Part shown: in pieces, positions 28,508 through 36,179 of the stretch
Layout: each line of letters starts with the position of its first letter
Position numbering within the stretch: the stretch's first letter is position 1
NCBI GenBank assembly: GCA_015548865.1
Contig: JADMXW010000023.1
Span: forward strand, 1-64,000
Direction of reading: 5' to 3'
Length of the DNA: 64,000 nt
Source of the DNA: Serratia marcescens
GTDB taxonomy: Bacteria > Pseudomonadota > Gammaproteobacteria > Enterobacterales > Enterobacteriaceae
Position numbers and translations under genes: made by a program
The notes under the pieces: generated by a model
The model's input: only the letters and a program-made list of their open reading frames with translations
What the model was told of the DNA's origin: nothing
Database searches by the model: none

Positions 28508-29458
28508 ATGTATAAACCTATGGCAATGTCCGCAGAACCGATTACCGGCTGGGTATTCAATACCCAGCGTTATTCTTTGCATGATGGTGCGGGGATTCGC
28601 ACGGTAGTCTTTTTAAAAGGTTGCCCTTTGCGCTGTGAGTGGTGCAGTAATCCTGAATCTCAGCGTGGAAAGCCAGAAATGGCGGTTGATGACCGAAAAT
28701 GTCTTGGACGCACACCCTGTGGCCTGTGTCAGGACGTCTGTGAAACAGCCGCACTCAACTTCACGCCGACGGGAACAGTACTTGTCGACCGTAACCGTTG
28801 CTCTCAGTGTTTGCTGTGCACTTCCCTGTGTCCGACGAAAGCGTTACACACTTTCGGTAAGCGGATGACCGTGCGTCAGGTGCTAGAGATTGTGGAATCT
28901 GATTCGATTTTTTACCATCGCTCGGGTGGGGGATTAACGCTAAGTGGCGGTGAGCCGTTGATGCAGGGGGAATTTTCGCTATCACTGCTACAGGAAGCAA
29001 AGAAAAGAAATATTGATACGTTATTGGAAACCTGTGGTGATGGCAGTTGGTCAGCCTTGCGCCGGATTGCCGATTATACGGATACCTTTTATTTTGATAT
29101 TAAAAGCCTGGATGACACGCGACATCGTCATTTTACGCAACGTGGTAATCGACGCATCCTGAGCAACCTACTGCGCTTACGTCGAGAATTTCCAGATGTG
29201 TCGATTCATGTTCGCACACCGCTTATTCCGGGTTTTAACGCTTCATTGGAATATATTGACCCCATTATTGATTTTATTCTTGCACTGCCACAGGTGAGTT
29301 ATGAAATTTTGCCGTATCACCGTTTAGGAACGGATAAATATCGTCTGCTGGGGAGAGCATATGTGTTGGCGGAAAACTCAGTAATGAATGACACAGCAGA
29401 GCATATTATTAAACATGCGAGAATTCGCTGTGGTAAGCGCTATGGTGTGCCCGGTTAA
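28508..29458 (+). CDS. islB: Radical-SAM activase of the glycyl radical enzyme (IslB/IseH-like)
   Basis: This activase installs the glycyl radical on the upstream lyase. The radical-SAM CX3CX2C motif is present (GCPLRCEWC, residues 39-46 from this start). It is followed by two ferredoxin-type cysteine clusters (CLGRTPCGLCQDVC and CSQCLLCTSLC), the arrangement seen in activases of choline, isethionate and glycerol lyases and absent from PflA. GGEPLMQ follows at the SAM-binding site. The start is uncertain: TTG 28493 and ATGs at 28508, 28520 and 28526 are all in frame and none has a good ribosome-binding site. The length of about 316 residues is normal for the family. Confidence 0.85.
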   Translation: MYKPMAMSAEPITGWVFNTQRYSLHDGAGIRTVVFLKGCPLRCEWCSNPESQRGKPEMAVDDRKCLGRTPCGLCQDVCETAALNFTPTGTVLVDRNRCSQCLLCTSLCPTKALHTFGKRMTVRQVLEIVESDSIFYHRSGGGLTLSGGEPLMQGEFSLSLLQEAKKRNIDTLLETCGDGSWSALRRIADYTDTFYFDIKSLDDTRHRHFTQRGNRRILSNLLRLRREFPDVSIHVRTPLIPGFNASLEYIDPIIDFILALPQVSYEILPYHRLGTDKYRLLGRAYVLAENSVMNDTAEHIIKHARIRCGKRYGVPG

Positions 29459-29482
29459 CAGAGGTTCACAATCGCCAGGCGT

Positions 29483-29701
29483 TCAATAATTAAAAAGCTC
29501 CATCACTGAGATGTCTAATCCAGCGGCAAGGGTACTAATGATTTCTAAGGTCGGATTTCTGACTCCGCGTTCGATACCACTTAAGTAAGTACGATCCAGG
29601 TTACATTTACTGGCAAGTGCCATCTGCGTGAGCCCTGCCTGAACGCGCAACATTTTGATTCGTTGTCCAAAGATCAGAGTGATATCTCTGGTGTTCTGCA
29701 T
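29483..29701 (-). CDS. Small XRE regulator resembling restriction-modification C proteins
   Basis: From ATG 29701 the product is 72 residues, all of it one helix-turn-helix domain: FGQRIKMLRVQAGLTQMALA, then NLDRTYLSGIERGVRNPTL. The phrase NLDRTY-SGIER is characteristic of controller (C) proteins of type II restriction-modification systems such as C.Esp1396I, though no such system adjoins it. The longer frame from 29824 overlaps the antitoxin gene and is not conserved-looking. AGGG about ten bases upstream is a modest ribosome-binding site. It is the third gene after hipA and the antitoxin and may regulate that operon. Confidence 0.75.
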   Translation of the reverse strand: MQNTRDITLIFGQRIKMLRVQAGLTQMALASKCNLDRTYLSGIERGVRNPTLEIISTLAAGLDISVMELFNY

Positions 29702-29786
29702 GTTGGCGCCGCCCTGTCGTTGCTCTTTCTGTGGTTTGTCATTATAACTCACCCATAGTAGAACAATATCTGTGCAATCTGCATTT

Positions 29787-30263
29787 TTATGTATTGCTTC
29801 GCTCCGGCGATAAAATCGCGGCAAGCCGATGGCGCGAAGTGGGCACTAACCCGACCTGAAGTCCGAAGGGTTTGAATAGCCTGTTGATGACATCAGCAGT
29901 GTAGTTTCCTCGGTCATTTTCCACTTCGGACAGTGTTTTGCGTGATATAGAAACCAGATTGGCAAAGGCATCTTGTTTTAGTCCTAGTACATCAGCCCGA
30001 AGCATTTTTAGTGCTTTACCCTGTGTGATTTCACCCATTAACAGATGCCTGATAATGGCATTCATGGCTGACTGTCTTTCTGACGCGCTAATCGGCTTGG
30101 CTTTTTTAGAAACACGCTGTCGCTTAATGCTTTGTACCGTGGGAGTCGGTGTGGTCGGCTCGGTGGTATAGCTTGTTATCGGTTCGTGCATTGCGCGATT
30201 TTTTTCTTTTATTTTCCTTATTGTTTCTCTCGCAAGCATCACATCATTATTTTGATTTTTCAT
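29787..30263 (-). CDS. HTH antitoxin partner of the HipA-like kinase
   Basis: A 158-residue protein from ATG 30263, which overlaps the hipA stop by four bases (ATGA). The N-terminal half is polar and rich in Thr, Pro and Lys (TTEPTTPTPTVQ). The C-terminal half carries a Xre-type helix-turn-helix (LGLKQDAFANLVSISRKTLSEVE) followed by RLFKPFGLQVGLVP, the beta-strand end found in HipB-like antitoxins. It should neutralise the kinase by binding and repress the operon. It differs from E. coli HipB in its long N-terminal extension and in being encoded after the toxin. Confidence 0.75.
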   Translation of the reverse strand: MKNQNNDVMLARETIRKIKEKNRAMHEPITSYTTEPTTPTPTVQSIKRQRVSKKAKPISASERQSAMNAIIRHLLMGEITQGKALKMLRADVLGLKQDAFANLVSISRKTLSEVENDRGNYTADVINRLFKPFGLQVGLVPTSRHRLAAILSPERSNT

Positions 30264-31615
30264 AGCAAACCCCATCTATCCAATTTCTGTTCTATATAGT
30301 TGAAACCGATAGACGGCAGGGTAGCTATCTGTTCAGGAACGCCCCTTTGTATAAGCCTCTCTTTTAGCCCCAGTAGTTTTTGCGCGGTTTCCTGCAATGC
30401 TTTCAGTAATATTTCGGCCGGCACAAGATCGTCAAGTGTTTGTGCAATTGCCATAAAATTATACTCGCCCCCATTTTCTAATGGCGCAGCCCACTTCATT
30501 GTGCGTGCGATCCCTTCAGGGTCTGCTTTCATGGGAGCAAAGTCGTAGATAGGGGCTAACGTAATGCCGCTTTCTGCTTTAAGAAATGCGGTATTTCTTC
30601 CATGGTTATCACTGTTGCCGAAAATAATATTGAGTAAATCCCGACGTACCCATTCGATAACAAAGGCAGTAATATCAAAATCAAAGCCCTGTTCTGTCAC
30701 CATATTACTGAGTGTGATTTTGTTTATTAGTGTTCTGAGCGTTTCCTCATGATAAAGCGTAACGCCGGGTGCTTTTCTTAATATTGAATACACGGATTCC
30801 ATGCCAAATCGCTTGATACCCCCCTCTTTTTCGAAAGAGACATCAAATCTGGGGAGCCACAGAGAAGGGTAATATTCCCCTTCTTCCAGCCGCATGTTTT
30901 GAGTGGAAATTGTGTTAAACCCAAGGGCTGTCAATTCTTGATAATAATAGAATTCGGCACGTAATATATTACAGTCAACTTCGCTGCGGCTTCCTCGAGG
31001 GTATTTAACCAGGTAATAAATATCTCTCTTGCTTGAGTCGTGTTGGTAAGTGTCAATCCATATGCGCTGATCTGGTGTACAACGGAGTAATAATTTCGGC
31101 GCTTCGCCCCCTGCGCCCGTTGCCCCACCTGCCGCCGCACCGCGTTGTTGAGCATAATCCAGAAAATCACTCGCTCTGTTTTTAACGTCATCAACAGAGA
31201 AAAAAAGTTGTTCCGCCTCGGGATGGAACGCAGGAACAGATTCTTTGATGCGCAAATTGCCAATGGGAGACACAGTGCCATGTTTTAGAATGACAAAATT
31301 TTGCTGACTGGAGGTCAGCCCGTCAAGATCAAGGTATTTCTCCCAATAACGTCGGCTTGCCCCACTGGGAATAATATCATCAAGAAAACGCATCCAACCG
31401 GGCTGGCCACCATCATCGAAGAAGAGGGATACGGGGTGGTTAAGTGATACGGCGTAATTATCATCACGGTTCAGGTGGTCGATGGCGTAGTCAGACTGAT
31501 AGTCCAACTCGGTGAGTTGATACCTGCCGTGTTCACTTTCGGGAAAAGTGATGAGTGCAATATCACACCATTGATTGTTAAGGAAAGCCTGTAGCGTTAA
31601 CTGTTCCACCTGCAT
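30260..31615 (-). CDS. hipA: HipA-like serine/threonine kinase toxin
   Basis: A 451-residue HipA-family kinase. A glycine-rich loop (GGATGAGGEAPK, 163-174) replaces the usual P-loop-like segment. The catalytic loop GNSDNHGRN has D336 and N341, and the metal-binding aspartate is D358 in PIYDFAPM. HipA of E. coli phosphorylates glutamyl-tRNA synthetase and induces dormancy; the target here is unknown. The gene is first in the order toxin-antitoxin-regulator, the reverse of E. coli hipBA. Two related 17-base repeats lie upstream of its start and are probable operators. No disabling change is seen. Confidence 0.85.
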   Translation of the reverse strand: MQVEQLTLQAFLNNQWCDIALITFPESEHGRYQLTELDYQSDYAIDHLNRDDNYAVSLNHPVSLFFDDGGQPGWMRFLDDIIPSGASRRYWEKYLDLDGLTSSQQNFVILKHGTVSPIGNLRIKESVPAFHPEAEQLFFSVDDVKNRASDFLDYAQQRGAAAGGATGAGGEAPKLLLRCTPDQRIWIDTYQHDSSKRDIYYLVKYPRGSRSEVDCNILRAEFYYYQELTALGFNTISTQNMRLEEGEYYPSLWLPRFDVSFEKEGGIKRFGMESVYSILRKAPGVTLYHEETLRTLINKITLSNMVTEQGFDFDITAFVIEWVRRDLLNIIFGNSDNHGRNTAFLKAESGITLAPIYDFAPMKADPEGIARTMKWAAPLENGGEYNFMAIAQTLDDLVPAEILLKALQETAQKLLGLKERLIQRGVPEQIATLPSIGFNYIEQKLDRWGLL

Positions 31616-31630
31616 ACCTCCCGCTATCTA

Positions 31631-31647
31631 TGAGTAAAATAGTACGT
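31631..31647. promoter_or_regulatory. Candidate hip operator, copy 1
   Basis: TGAGTAAAATAGTACGT, 16 bases upstream of the hipA start, matches copy 2 at 31713-31729 at most positions. A reversed element TTTTACTC (31681-31688) complements GAGTAAAA within this copy. Confidence 0.45.
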
Positions 31648-31712
31648 TTAATCTGCATAATTTTCAATCAGTGTAACTTTTTTTACTCTTTAACTTCATT
31701 TTTGCTATTTTA

Positions 31713-31729
31713 TGAGTATTTTGGTACGT
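31713..31729. promoter_or_regulatory. Candidate hip operator, copy 2
   Basis: TGAGTATTTTGGTACGT, a direct repeat of copy 1 lying 82 bases further upstream, just inside the truncated gene that follows. Confidence 0.4.
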
Positions 31730-32105
31730 ATTATTTTTTGAGCGACAACGCCCGACATTCAAGCGTCTGAGCTATGCCCAAAAATCGCCGGGTGAGGATC
31801 TCGCCTCGTTTGTGGTGCCTCCAGCGGCGGGCACCGAGTATCGCTGGAAGAATAGCCAGAGCGATAACAAATCGACCGGTCAGCAGTGCCGTGCTGATAG
31901 CGCATGGCGCAGCGCCGCTACAATTAGCCCACATTTTCCCGGTCGTCATCTGGAATTTACCTGTACTGACGATCGCGGTGATGGCCGCCCGATGAGCAGT
32001 GATTATGCGTATCTTGAGGATCTGCATGTGTTTATTCGTATCGGTTATCATGAAGCCGGTGAGAGAAAACGCTTTGCCTTTGACTATGTGACGCTGGTGA
32101 AGTGA
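31716..32105 (+). pseudogene. C-terminal remnant of an unknown secreted-type protein
   Basis: A plus-strand frame is open from 31716 to the TGA at 32103-32105. It gives about 129 residues (LSYAQKSPGEDLASF, then CTDDRGDGRP, ending FAFDYVTLVK) with no credible start or ribosome-binding site. The sequence has the composition of a real protein (two cysteines, aromatic residues in regular strands) and reads like the end of a larger beta-rich protein. Its 5' part is missing where the hip operon begins, so insertion or deletion next to hipA has probably removed it. I do not recognise the family. The minus-strand frame across it looks like a shadow. Confidence 0.5.
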
Positions 32106-32156
32106 TCTGTGTTGGCGCACGTTCTCCGCTTGAGTGGAGAGCGTGCGCAATTTTAA

Positions 32157-33494
32157 TTAACGCACGGCACTCAGCACCTTGTCCAACGATCCCACCAGCC
32201 AGTCAATGTCCTGCTCCTGAAAAGCCAATGGTGGGCGCAGTTTCAATACATTGCCATAAGGACCAGCCACTGAGGTTAGGACTCGTTCGGCTCTGAGGCG
32301 TTCGATCACATCCAGCGCCAGCGCCTTGTCAGGTGTTTTGGCGGCGCGATCGCTCACCAGTTCGAAACCGATAAACAGTCCAGCTCCGCGTACATCGCCC
32401 ACACATTCATGGCGATCGGCGAGTCGTGCCAGTTCACGTCGCAGTTTTTCACCGACAATCAGGCTGTGTTCCTGCAACTTCTCTTCGCGGATAACGCGCA
32501 ACACCGCCTGAGCCGCAGCCATGGAAACCGGGTTGCCACCAAACGTGTTGAAATAGGGGATTTCATCGCTAAAAGCGGCTAACACATCGGCTTTGGCTAG
32601 CAGGCCGGATACTGGAATCCCATTACCCATTGGTTTACCCAGTGTCACCACATCCGGCACGATACCATGGCGCGCAAACCCCCAGAAGTTGTCGCCGGTG
32701 CGCGCAAATCCCGGTTGTACCTCGTCGGCGATAAAAATGCCACCGTTGGCATGTACCACGTCGAGTGCAGGTTTCAGAAAGCCTGCCGGCCCTGGCAGCA
32801 CGCCATCAGAAGAGAAGATCGAATCGACCAGCAGACCCGCGAATTTGATGCCATGCGCTGCCATGTCGTCGATCTGTTTTTGGATCTCATTGGCAAACCA
32901 GACACCTAAATCGGGTGCATCAACGCGGTAGCGGTCGGGAGGCGGCACCAGACGAGTGGTGGACGCGAGCGGTTGGCCGCTGCCCAGTGCCGGTGATGCG
33001 CCAGAGGTCAGTTCGCTGGTGCCGTGATAGGCCTCCTGGCTGACGATGATGCCAGTGCCGCCGCTGTAAGCTTTAGCGATGCGGATCGCCAGATCGTTGG
33101 CTTCCGAGCCGGTACACATGTACATCGCTTTATTGATTTCGCCAGGCACAGTTGTCAGCAGATCGGCGGTGTAATCCAGAATGCGTTCATGCAAATAGCG
33201 GGTGTGGGTATTGAGCTGGCTCATCTGCTCATGCACAGCGGCGATAACAGCGGGGTGGCAGTGCCCAATGCTGGCAACATTATTGTAGACATCCAGATAT
33301 TTATCGCCTGCAGCATCCCACAGGTATTGCCCTGCACCACGAACCAGATGCACAGGGTTGCGATAAAACAAACGGTAGGATTCACCGAGCAGTTGACTGC
33401 GCTTATCGGTCAGTTTGCGCGTTTCGGCATCCAACGCATCCGCGTGTTCTGCGCGAAAGCTATTGGTATCCATGATAGTAGAACGTGTTGCCAT
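32157..33494 (-). CDS. Class-III aminotransferase-fold PLP enzyme (PbfA- or phosphoethanolamine phospholyase-like)
   Basis: A 445-residue fold-type I PLP enzyme with PLP lysine K287 in VTLGKPMGNG, D257 in IADEVQPGF and the cofactor-phosphate loop TGSEANDLA (128-136). The N-terminal stretch YLDVYNNVASIGHCHP and NTHTRYLHE is that of the AGXT2L1/ethanolamine-phosphate phospholyase branch. That branch also includes PbfA, (R)-1-hydroxy-2-aminoethylphosphonate ammonia-lyase. Divergent neighbours encode an aminoethylphosphonate-type importer, which favours a phosphonate role: either ammonia elimination to phosphonoacetaldehyde or a related lyase reaction. No phnW or phnX lies in the window, so the rest of the route must be elsewhere. 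A GGAG lies six bases before ATG 33494. Confidence 0.78.
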   Translation of the reverse strand: MATRSTIMDTNSFRAEHADALDAETRKLTDKRSQLLGESYRLFYRNPVHLVRGAGQYLWDAAGDKYLDVYNNVASIGHCHPAVIAAVHEQMSQLNTHTRYLHERILDYTADLLTTVPGEINKAMYMCTGSEANDLAIRIAKAYSGGTGIIVSQEAYHGTSELTSGASPALGSGQPLASTTRLVPPPDRYRVDAPDLGVWFANEIQKQIDDMAAHGIKFAGLLVDSIFSSDGVLPGPAGFLKPALDVVHANGGIFIADEVQPGFARTGDNFWGFARHGIVPDVVTLGKPMGNGIPVSGLLAKADVLAAFSDEIPYFNTFGGNPVSMAAAQAVLRVIREEKLQEHSLIVGEKLRRELARLADRHECVGDVRGAGLFIGFELVSDRAAKTPDKALALDVIERLRAERVLTSVAGPYGNVLKLRPPLAFQEQDIDWLVGSLDKVLSAVR

Positions 33495-33917
33495 GATGAC
33501 TCCAAATTTCGGTTAAGCACAGTATTTCGAACGGCACCGTATTTCTGTCAGACACCGTACATAAACAGGATGGGAATAGCTTACGCATTAATCTGATTGA
33601 AAAGCAACTAAATACACAAATACATTTAAATGCACTTTTTTGATGCGTTTAAAACACCAAAAAAGTGCAATATCATACAAGTAATCCCTTTCTTTTATCC
33701 TTCATTAATTCGACGCTAACTGAGTAATTCCTTGTTTTATTAGCTTATGATAGTCGCCATTTATACTTTCATTAGGGTTGGCATGATTAGTGCTTAAAAT
33801 TACACAGATACAAAATAACGCACAAAAAAATGCAGAATGTGAAATGCACAAAAGTGCTCACTTTCTCAGGGCTACGCCACCGAGTTATGACTTCCGCAAC
33901 CATTAAGGGGAACATTT
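33495..33917. other. Divergent regulatory region between the PLP enzyme and phosphonate importer
   Basis: About 420 A+T-rich bases with no gene. It carries the long inverted repeat at 33631-33669 and a shorter GCAC-AAAA-GTGC at 33846-33857. Both share the AAAAGTGC element. The importer gene has a good ribosome-binding site (AAGGGG) before ATG 33918. Confidence 0.55.
33631..33669. promoter_or_regulatory. 12-bp perfect inverted repeat, candidate DeoR-family operator
   Basis: TGCACTTTTTTG at 33631-33642 is exactly complementary to CAAAAAAGTGCA at 33658-33669, with a 15-base spacer. The same AAAAGTGC core recurs at 33850-33857. The DeoR-type regulator encoded at the end of the importer operon is the natural candidate to bind it. 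Confidence 0.5.
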
Positions 33918-34934
33918 ATGAAACGTTTTTCATTACGCCGTACCAGCCTGCTCGCGGCATGCACCTTTGCGACCCTGGTGGGAGCGGCACACGCAGGCAC
34001 CATCACGGTGTATACCTCGTTGGAAGAGGATGAAATCAAGGATTACGTTGCACAGGCGAAGAAGGACATGCCAGATGTCACCGTGAATGTACTGCGTTTG
34101 TCCACGGGCGATCTCGGTCCGCGCATTTTGGCAGAAGCCAAGAACCCACAGCATGACGTGGTCTGGGGATGGGCGCTGACCAATGTGATGGATCCGCGCA
34201 TTTCTGCGTTGCTGGAGCCGTACGCCGCCAAAGGCAGCGAAAAGCTGGATGGAACCTATCGTGCGCCGGATAACAAATGGTTCGCGGCCACGGGTTACAT
34301 GGCGGCTTTCTGTGTGAACACCGAAGCGCTCAAAGCGAAAAACCTGCCGGTTCCCGCCACCTGGCAAGATTTGACCAACCCGATTTACAAAGGCGAAGTG
34401 GTGATGCCGAACCCGGTTTCATCAGGCACGGGCTATCTGCAAATTGCCGCGCTGCTGCAATCCAAAGGGGATGAAAAAGGGTGGGAATTCCTCAAATCGT
34501 TGGATGGCAACATTGCCCAATACACCAAATCCGGCTCTCGCCCGTGTAAAGCGGCGCGCACCGGTGAATACGCGATTGGTGTGTCGTTGGCGTTTGCCGC
34601 GATGCAATCTATCGAAGAAGGGTACCCGGTCAAAATGGTCATTCCCAGTGATGGTGCAGGCTATGAGCTGGAAGCCTCTGGCTTGATGGCGGCATCAAAA
34701 AATAAAACGGATGCCAAGCGTTTCTTGGATTGGACCTTATCCACCAGTGCAGCGACGCTGTACACCAAATACAAAGAGATCGTCACCATTCCCGGCGTAG
34801 AGCAATCGAAAGCGGCCAAGCTGGCGGGCCTGCCTGCCGATCTCTCCAGCGTGCTGTTCCCGGTTGATTTCGCTAAGAGTGCTAAAGAGCGTGATGCCAT
34901 TTTGGAAACCTGGCAAAAGGCGATTGGTCGCTGA
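33918..34934 (+). CDS. phnS: 2-Aminoethylphosphonate-type ABC transporter substrate-binding protein
   Basis: A 338-residue periplasmic protein with a signal peptide (basic start, hydrophobic 11-22, cleavage likely after AHA at 26). The mature part begins TITVYTSLEEDEI, typical of iron/phosphonate binding proteins of the AfuA/PhnS2 class, and contains VVWGWALTNV and NPVSSGTGYLQI. It captures 2-aminoethylphosphonate or a close analogue for the PhnT/PhnU importer encoded next. Ferric iron is the main alternative, but the paired two-domain permease and the class-III PLP enzyme favour phosphonate. A strong stem-loop in the 246-base gap downstream probably lets this protein be made in excess. Confidence 0.8.
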   Translation: MKRFSLRRTSLLAACTFATLVGAAHAGTITVYTSLEEDEIKDYVAQAKKDMPDVTVNVLRLSTGDLGPRILAEAKNPQHDVVWGWALTNVMDPRISALLEPYAAKGSEKLDGTYRAPDNKWFAATGYMAAFCVNTEALKAKNLPVPATWQDLTNPIYKGEVVMPNPVSSGTGYLQIAALLQSKGDEKGWEFLKSLDGNIAQYTKSGSRPCKAARTGEYAIGVSLAFAAMQSIEEGYPVKMVIPSDGAGYELEASGLMAASKNKTDAKRFLDWTLSTSAATLYTKYKEIVTIPGVEQSKAAKLAGLPADLSSVLFPVDFAKSAKERDAILETWQKAIGR

Positions 34935-34997
34935 TAACAGGTTGTTCAAACGGATGACTTAGCCCGTTGTTAGGTGAAGTGCGGCGATGGGGTCGTA

Positions 34998-35011
34998 GCG
35001 GCGTAAGCCGC
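34998..35011 (+). other. Stem-loop after the binding-protein gene
   Basis: GCGGC-GTAA-GCCGC forms a compact hairpin inside a larger imperfect one (GGGG near 34989, CCCC near 35019). Such structures between binding-protein and ATPase genes commonly protect the upstream mRNA. A T8 run at 35085-35092 may add partial termination. Confidence 0.5.
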
Positions 35012-35180
35012 CGAAGTGCCCCTCGTCGTGATTCGCCGGGAAACACGGACATGTCGGAAAGGGGGGCTGTAACCTCATGCCGTTTTTTTTGTACCAACGC
35101 AGGCTATCAGGCCAGCGTTGAGGCCGTTGTAATACAAGGCGTCTTTGTCCCAGACGTTGTTTAAAGAGGATAGTAAGTAC

Positions 35181-36179
35181 ATGGCGCTGGTGATTCAGAA
35201 TCTCTATAAAAGTTTTGACGGCCACGTAGCGCTCGATCGCATTAACTTGTCGATTGAGAACGCGGAGTTTGTTTGCTTACTCGGGCCCAGTGGCTGTGGA
35301 AAAACCACGCTACTGCGGATTATCGCCGGATTGCTCAGCAGCGATGGCGGAAAAATCAGTCTGGATGGCCGCGATTTGATTAATGTGCCCGCCCGCGATC
35401 GCGGATTTGGCATTGTGTTCCAGTCTTATTCATTGTTTCCACACATGACCATTGCGCAAAACATTGGTTATGGGTTGAAAATTCGTCATACGCCGGAGGC
35501 GGAGATTCGCGATCGCGTCAACAGTCTGTTGGACACGGTGCGCCTTGGCGGGTTTGGCGATCGTTATCCTAATCAGCTTTCCGGCGGCCAGCAGCAGCGT
35601 GTGGCGATAGCGCGAGCGTTAGCCGTCAATCCGTCGTTGTTGTTACTGGATGAGCCACTTTCTGCACTGGATGCGCGCGTACGTGCCGGATTGCGCCAGG
35701 AACTGCGTGAAGTCCAACAACGGTTAGGCATTCCCACGCTGATGGTGACCCACGATCAGGAAGAAGCCATGAGCATGGCGGATAAAATCGTCTGTATGCA
35801 GGGCGGTCTGATCGTGCAGGAAGGGACGCCGCGCGAGCTTTATACCGCACCGCGCACTCGCTTTGTGGCTGAATTTATGGGACACAGCAATCTGTTGCCT
35901 AAGGCGACGGTCCAGCAGTGGATGCCGGAACTGCTGCAGACTTCTGCGCCAGAGAATGCCGAGCTGTTTATTCGCCCTGAACGTATCGCCATGACGAAAG
36001 CGCCTGATGCCGAGGGGCAGGTGGTGAGCACCAGTTTTTTGGGCAGCATTCAGCGGGTTGAAGTGCTGTGGAAATCACATCCGTTGCTGGTGGAAACCAG
36101 CAGTGCTCTCAACTGGTCAGCGGGCGATCGCGTTGCGCTTTCCATTGCCGCGCAAGATTGCGCCTGGGTGCAAGCATGA
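35181..36179 (+). CDS. phnT: 2-Aminoethylphosphonate-type ABC transporter ATPase
   Basis: A 332-residue ATPase from ATG 35181 (AGAGGA upstream); the longer frame from 35145 begins in non-conserved sequence. It has Walker A GPSGCGKTTLLR, Q-loop FQSYSLFP, signature LSGGQQQRVAIARAL, Walker [13 protein letters not shown] and a C-terminal TOBE-like domain (FIRPERIAM). It is of the PotA/FbpC/PhnT2 group. It overlaps the permease gene by four bases. Confidence 0.85.
   Translation: MALVIQNLYKSFDGHVALDRINLSIENAEFVCLLGPSGCGKTTLLRIIAGLLSSDGGKISLDGRDLINVPARDRGFGIVFQSYSLFPHMTIAQNIGYGLKIRHTPEAEIRDRVNSLLDTVRLGGFGDRYPNQLSGGQQQRVAIARALAVNPSLLLLDEPLSALDARVRAGLRQELREVQQRLGIPTLMVTHDQEEAMSMADKIVCMQGGLIVQEGTPRELYTAPRTRFVAEFMGHSNLLPKATVQQWMPELLQTSAPENAELFIRPERIAMTKAPDAEGQVVSTSFLGSIQRVEVLWKSHPLLVETSSALNWSAGDRVALSIAAQDCAWVQA

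Noticed and set aside
31731-32150. 139-residue minus-strand frame upstream of hipA
   Set aside because: It is antisense to the protein-like truncated frame at 31716-32105, which has the more natural amino-acid pattern.
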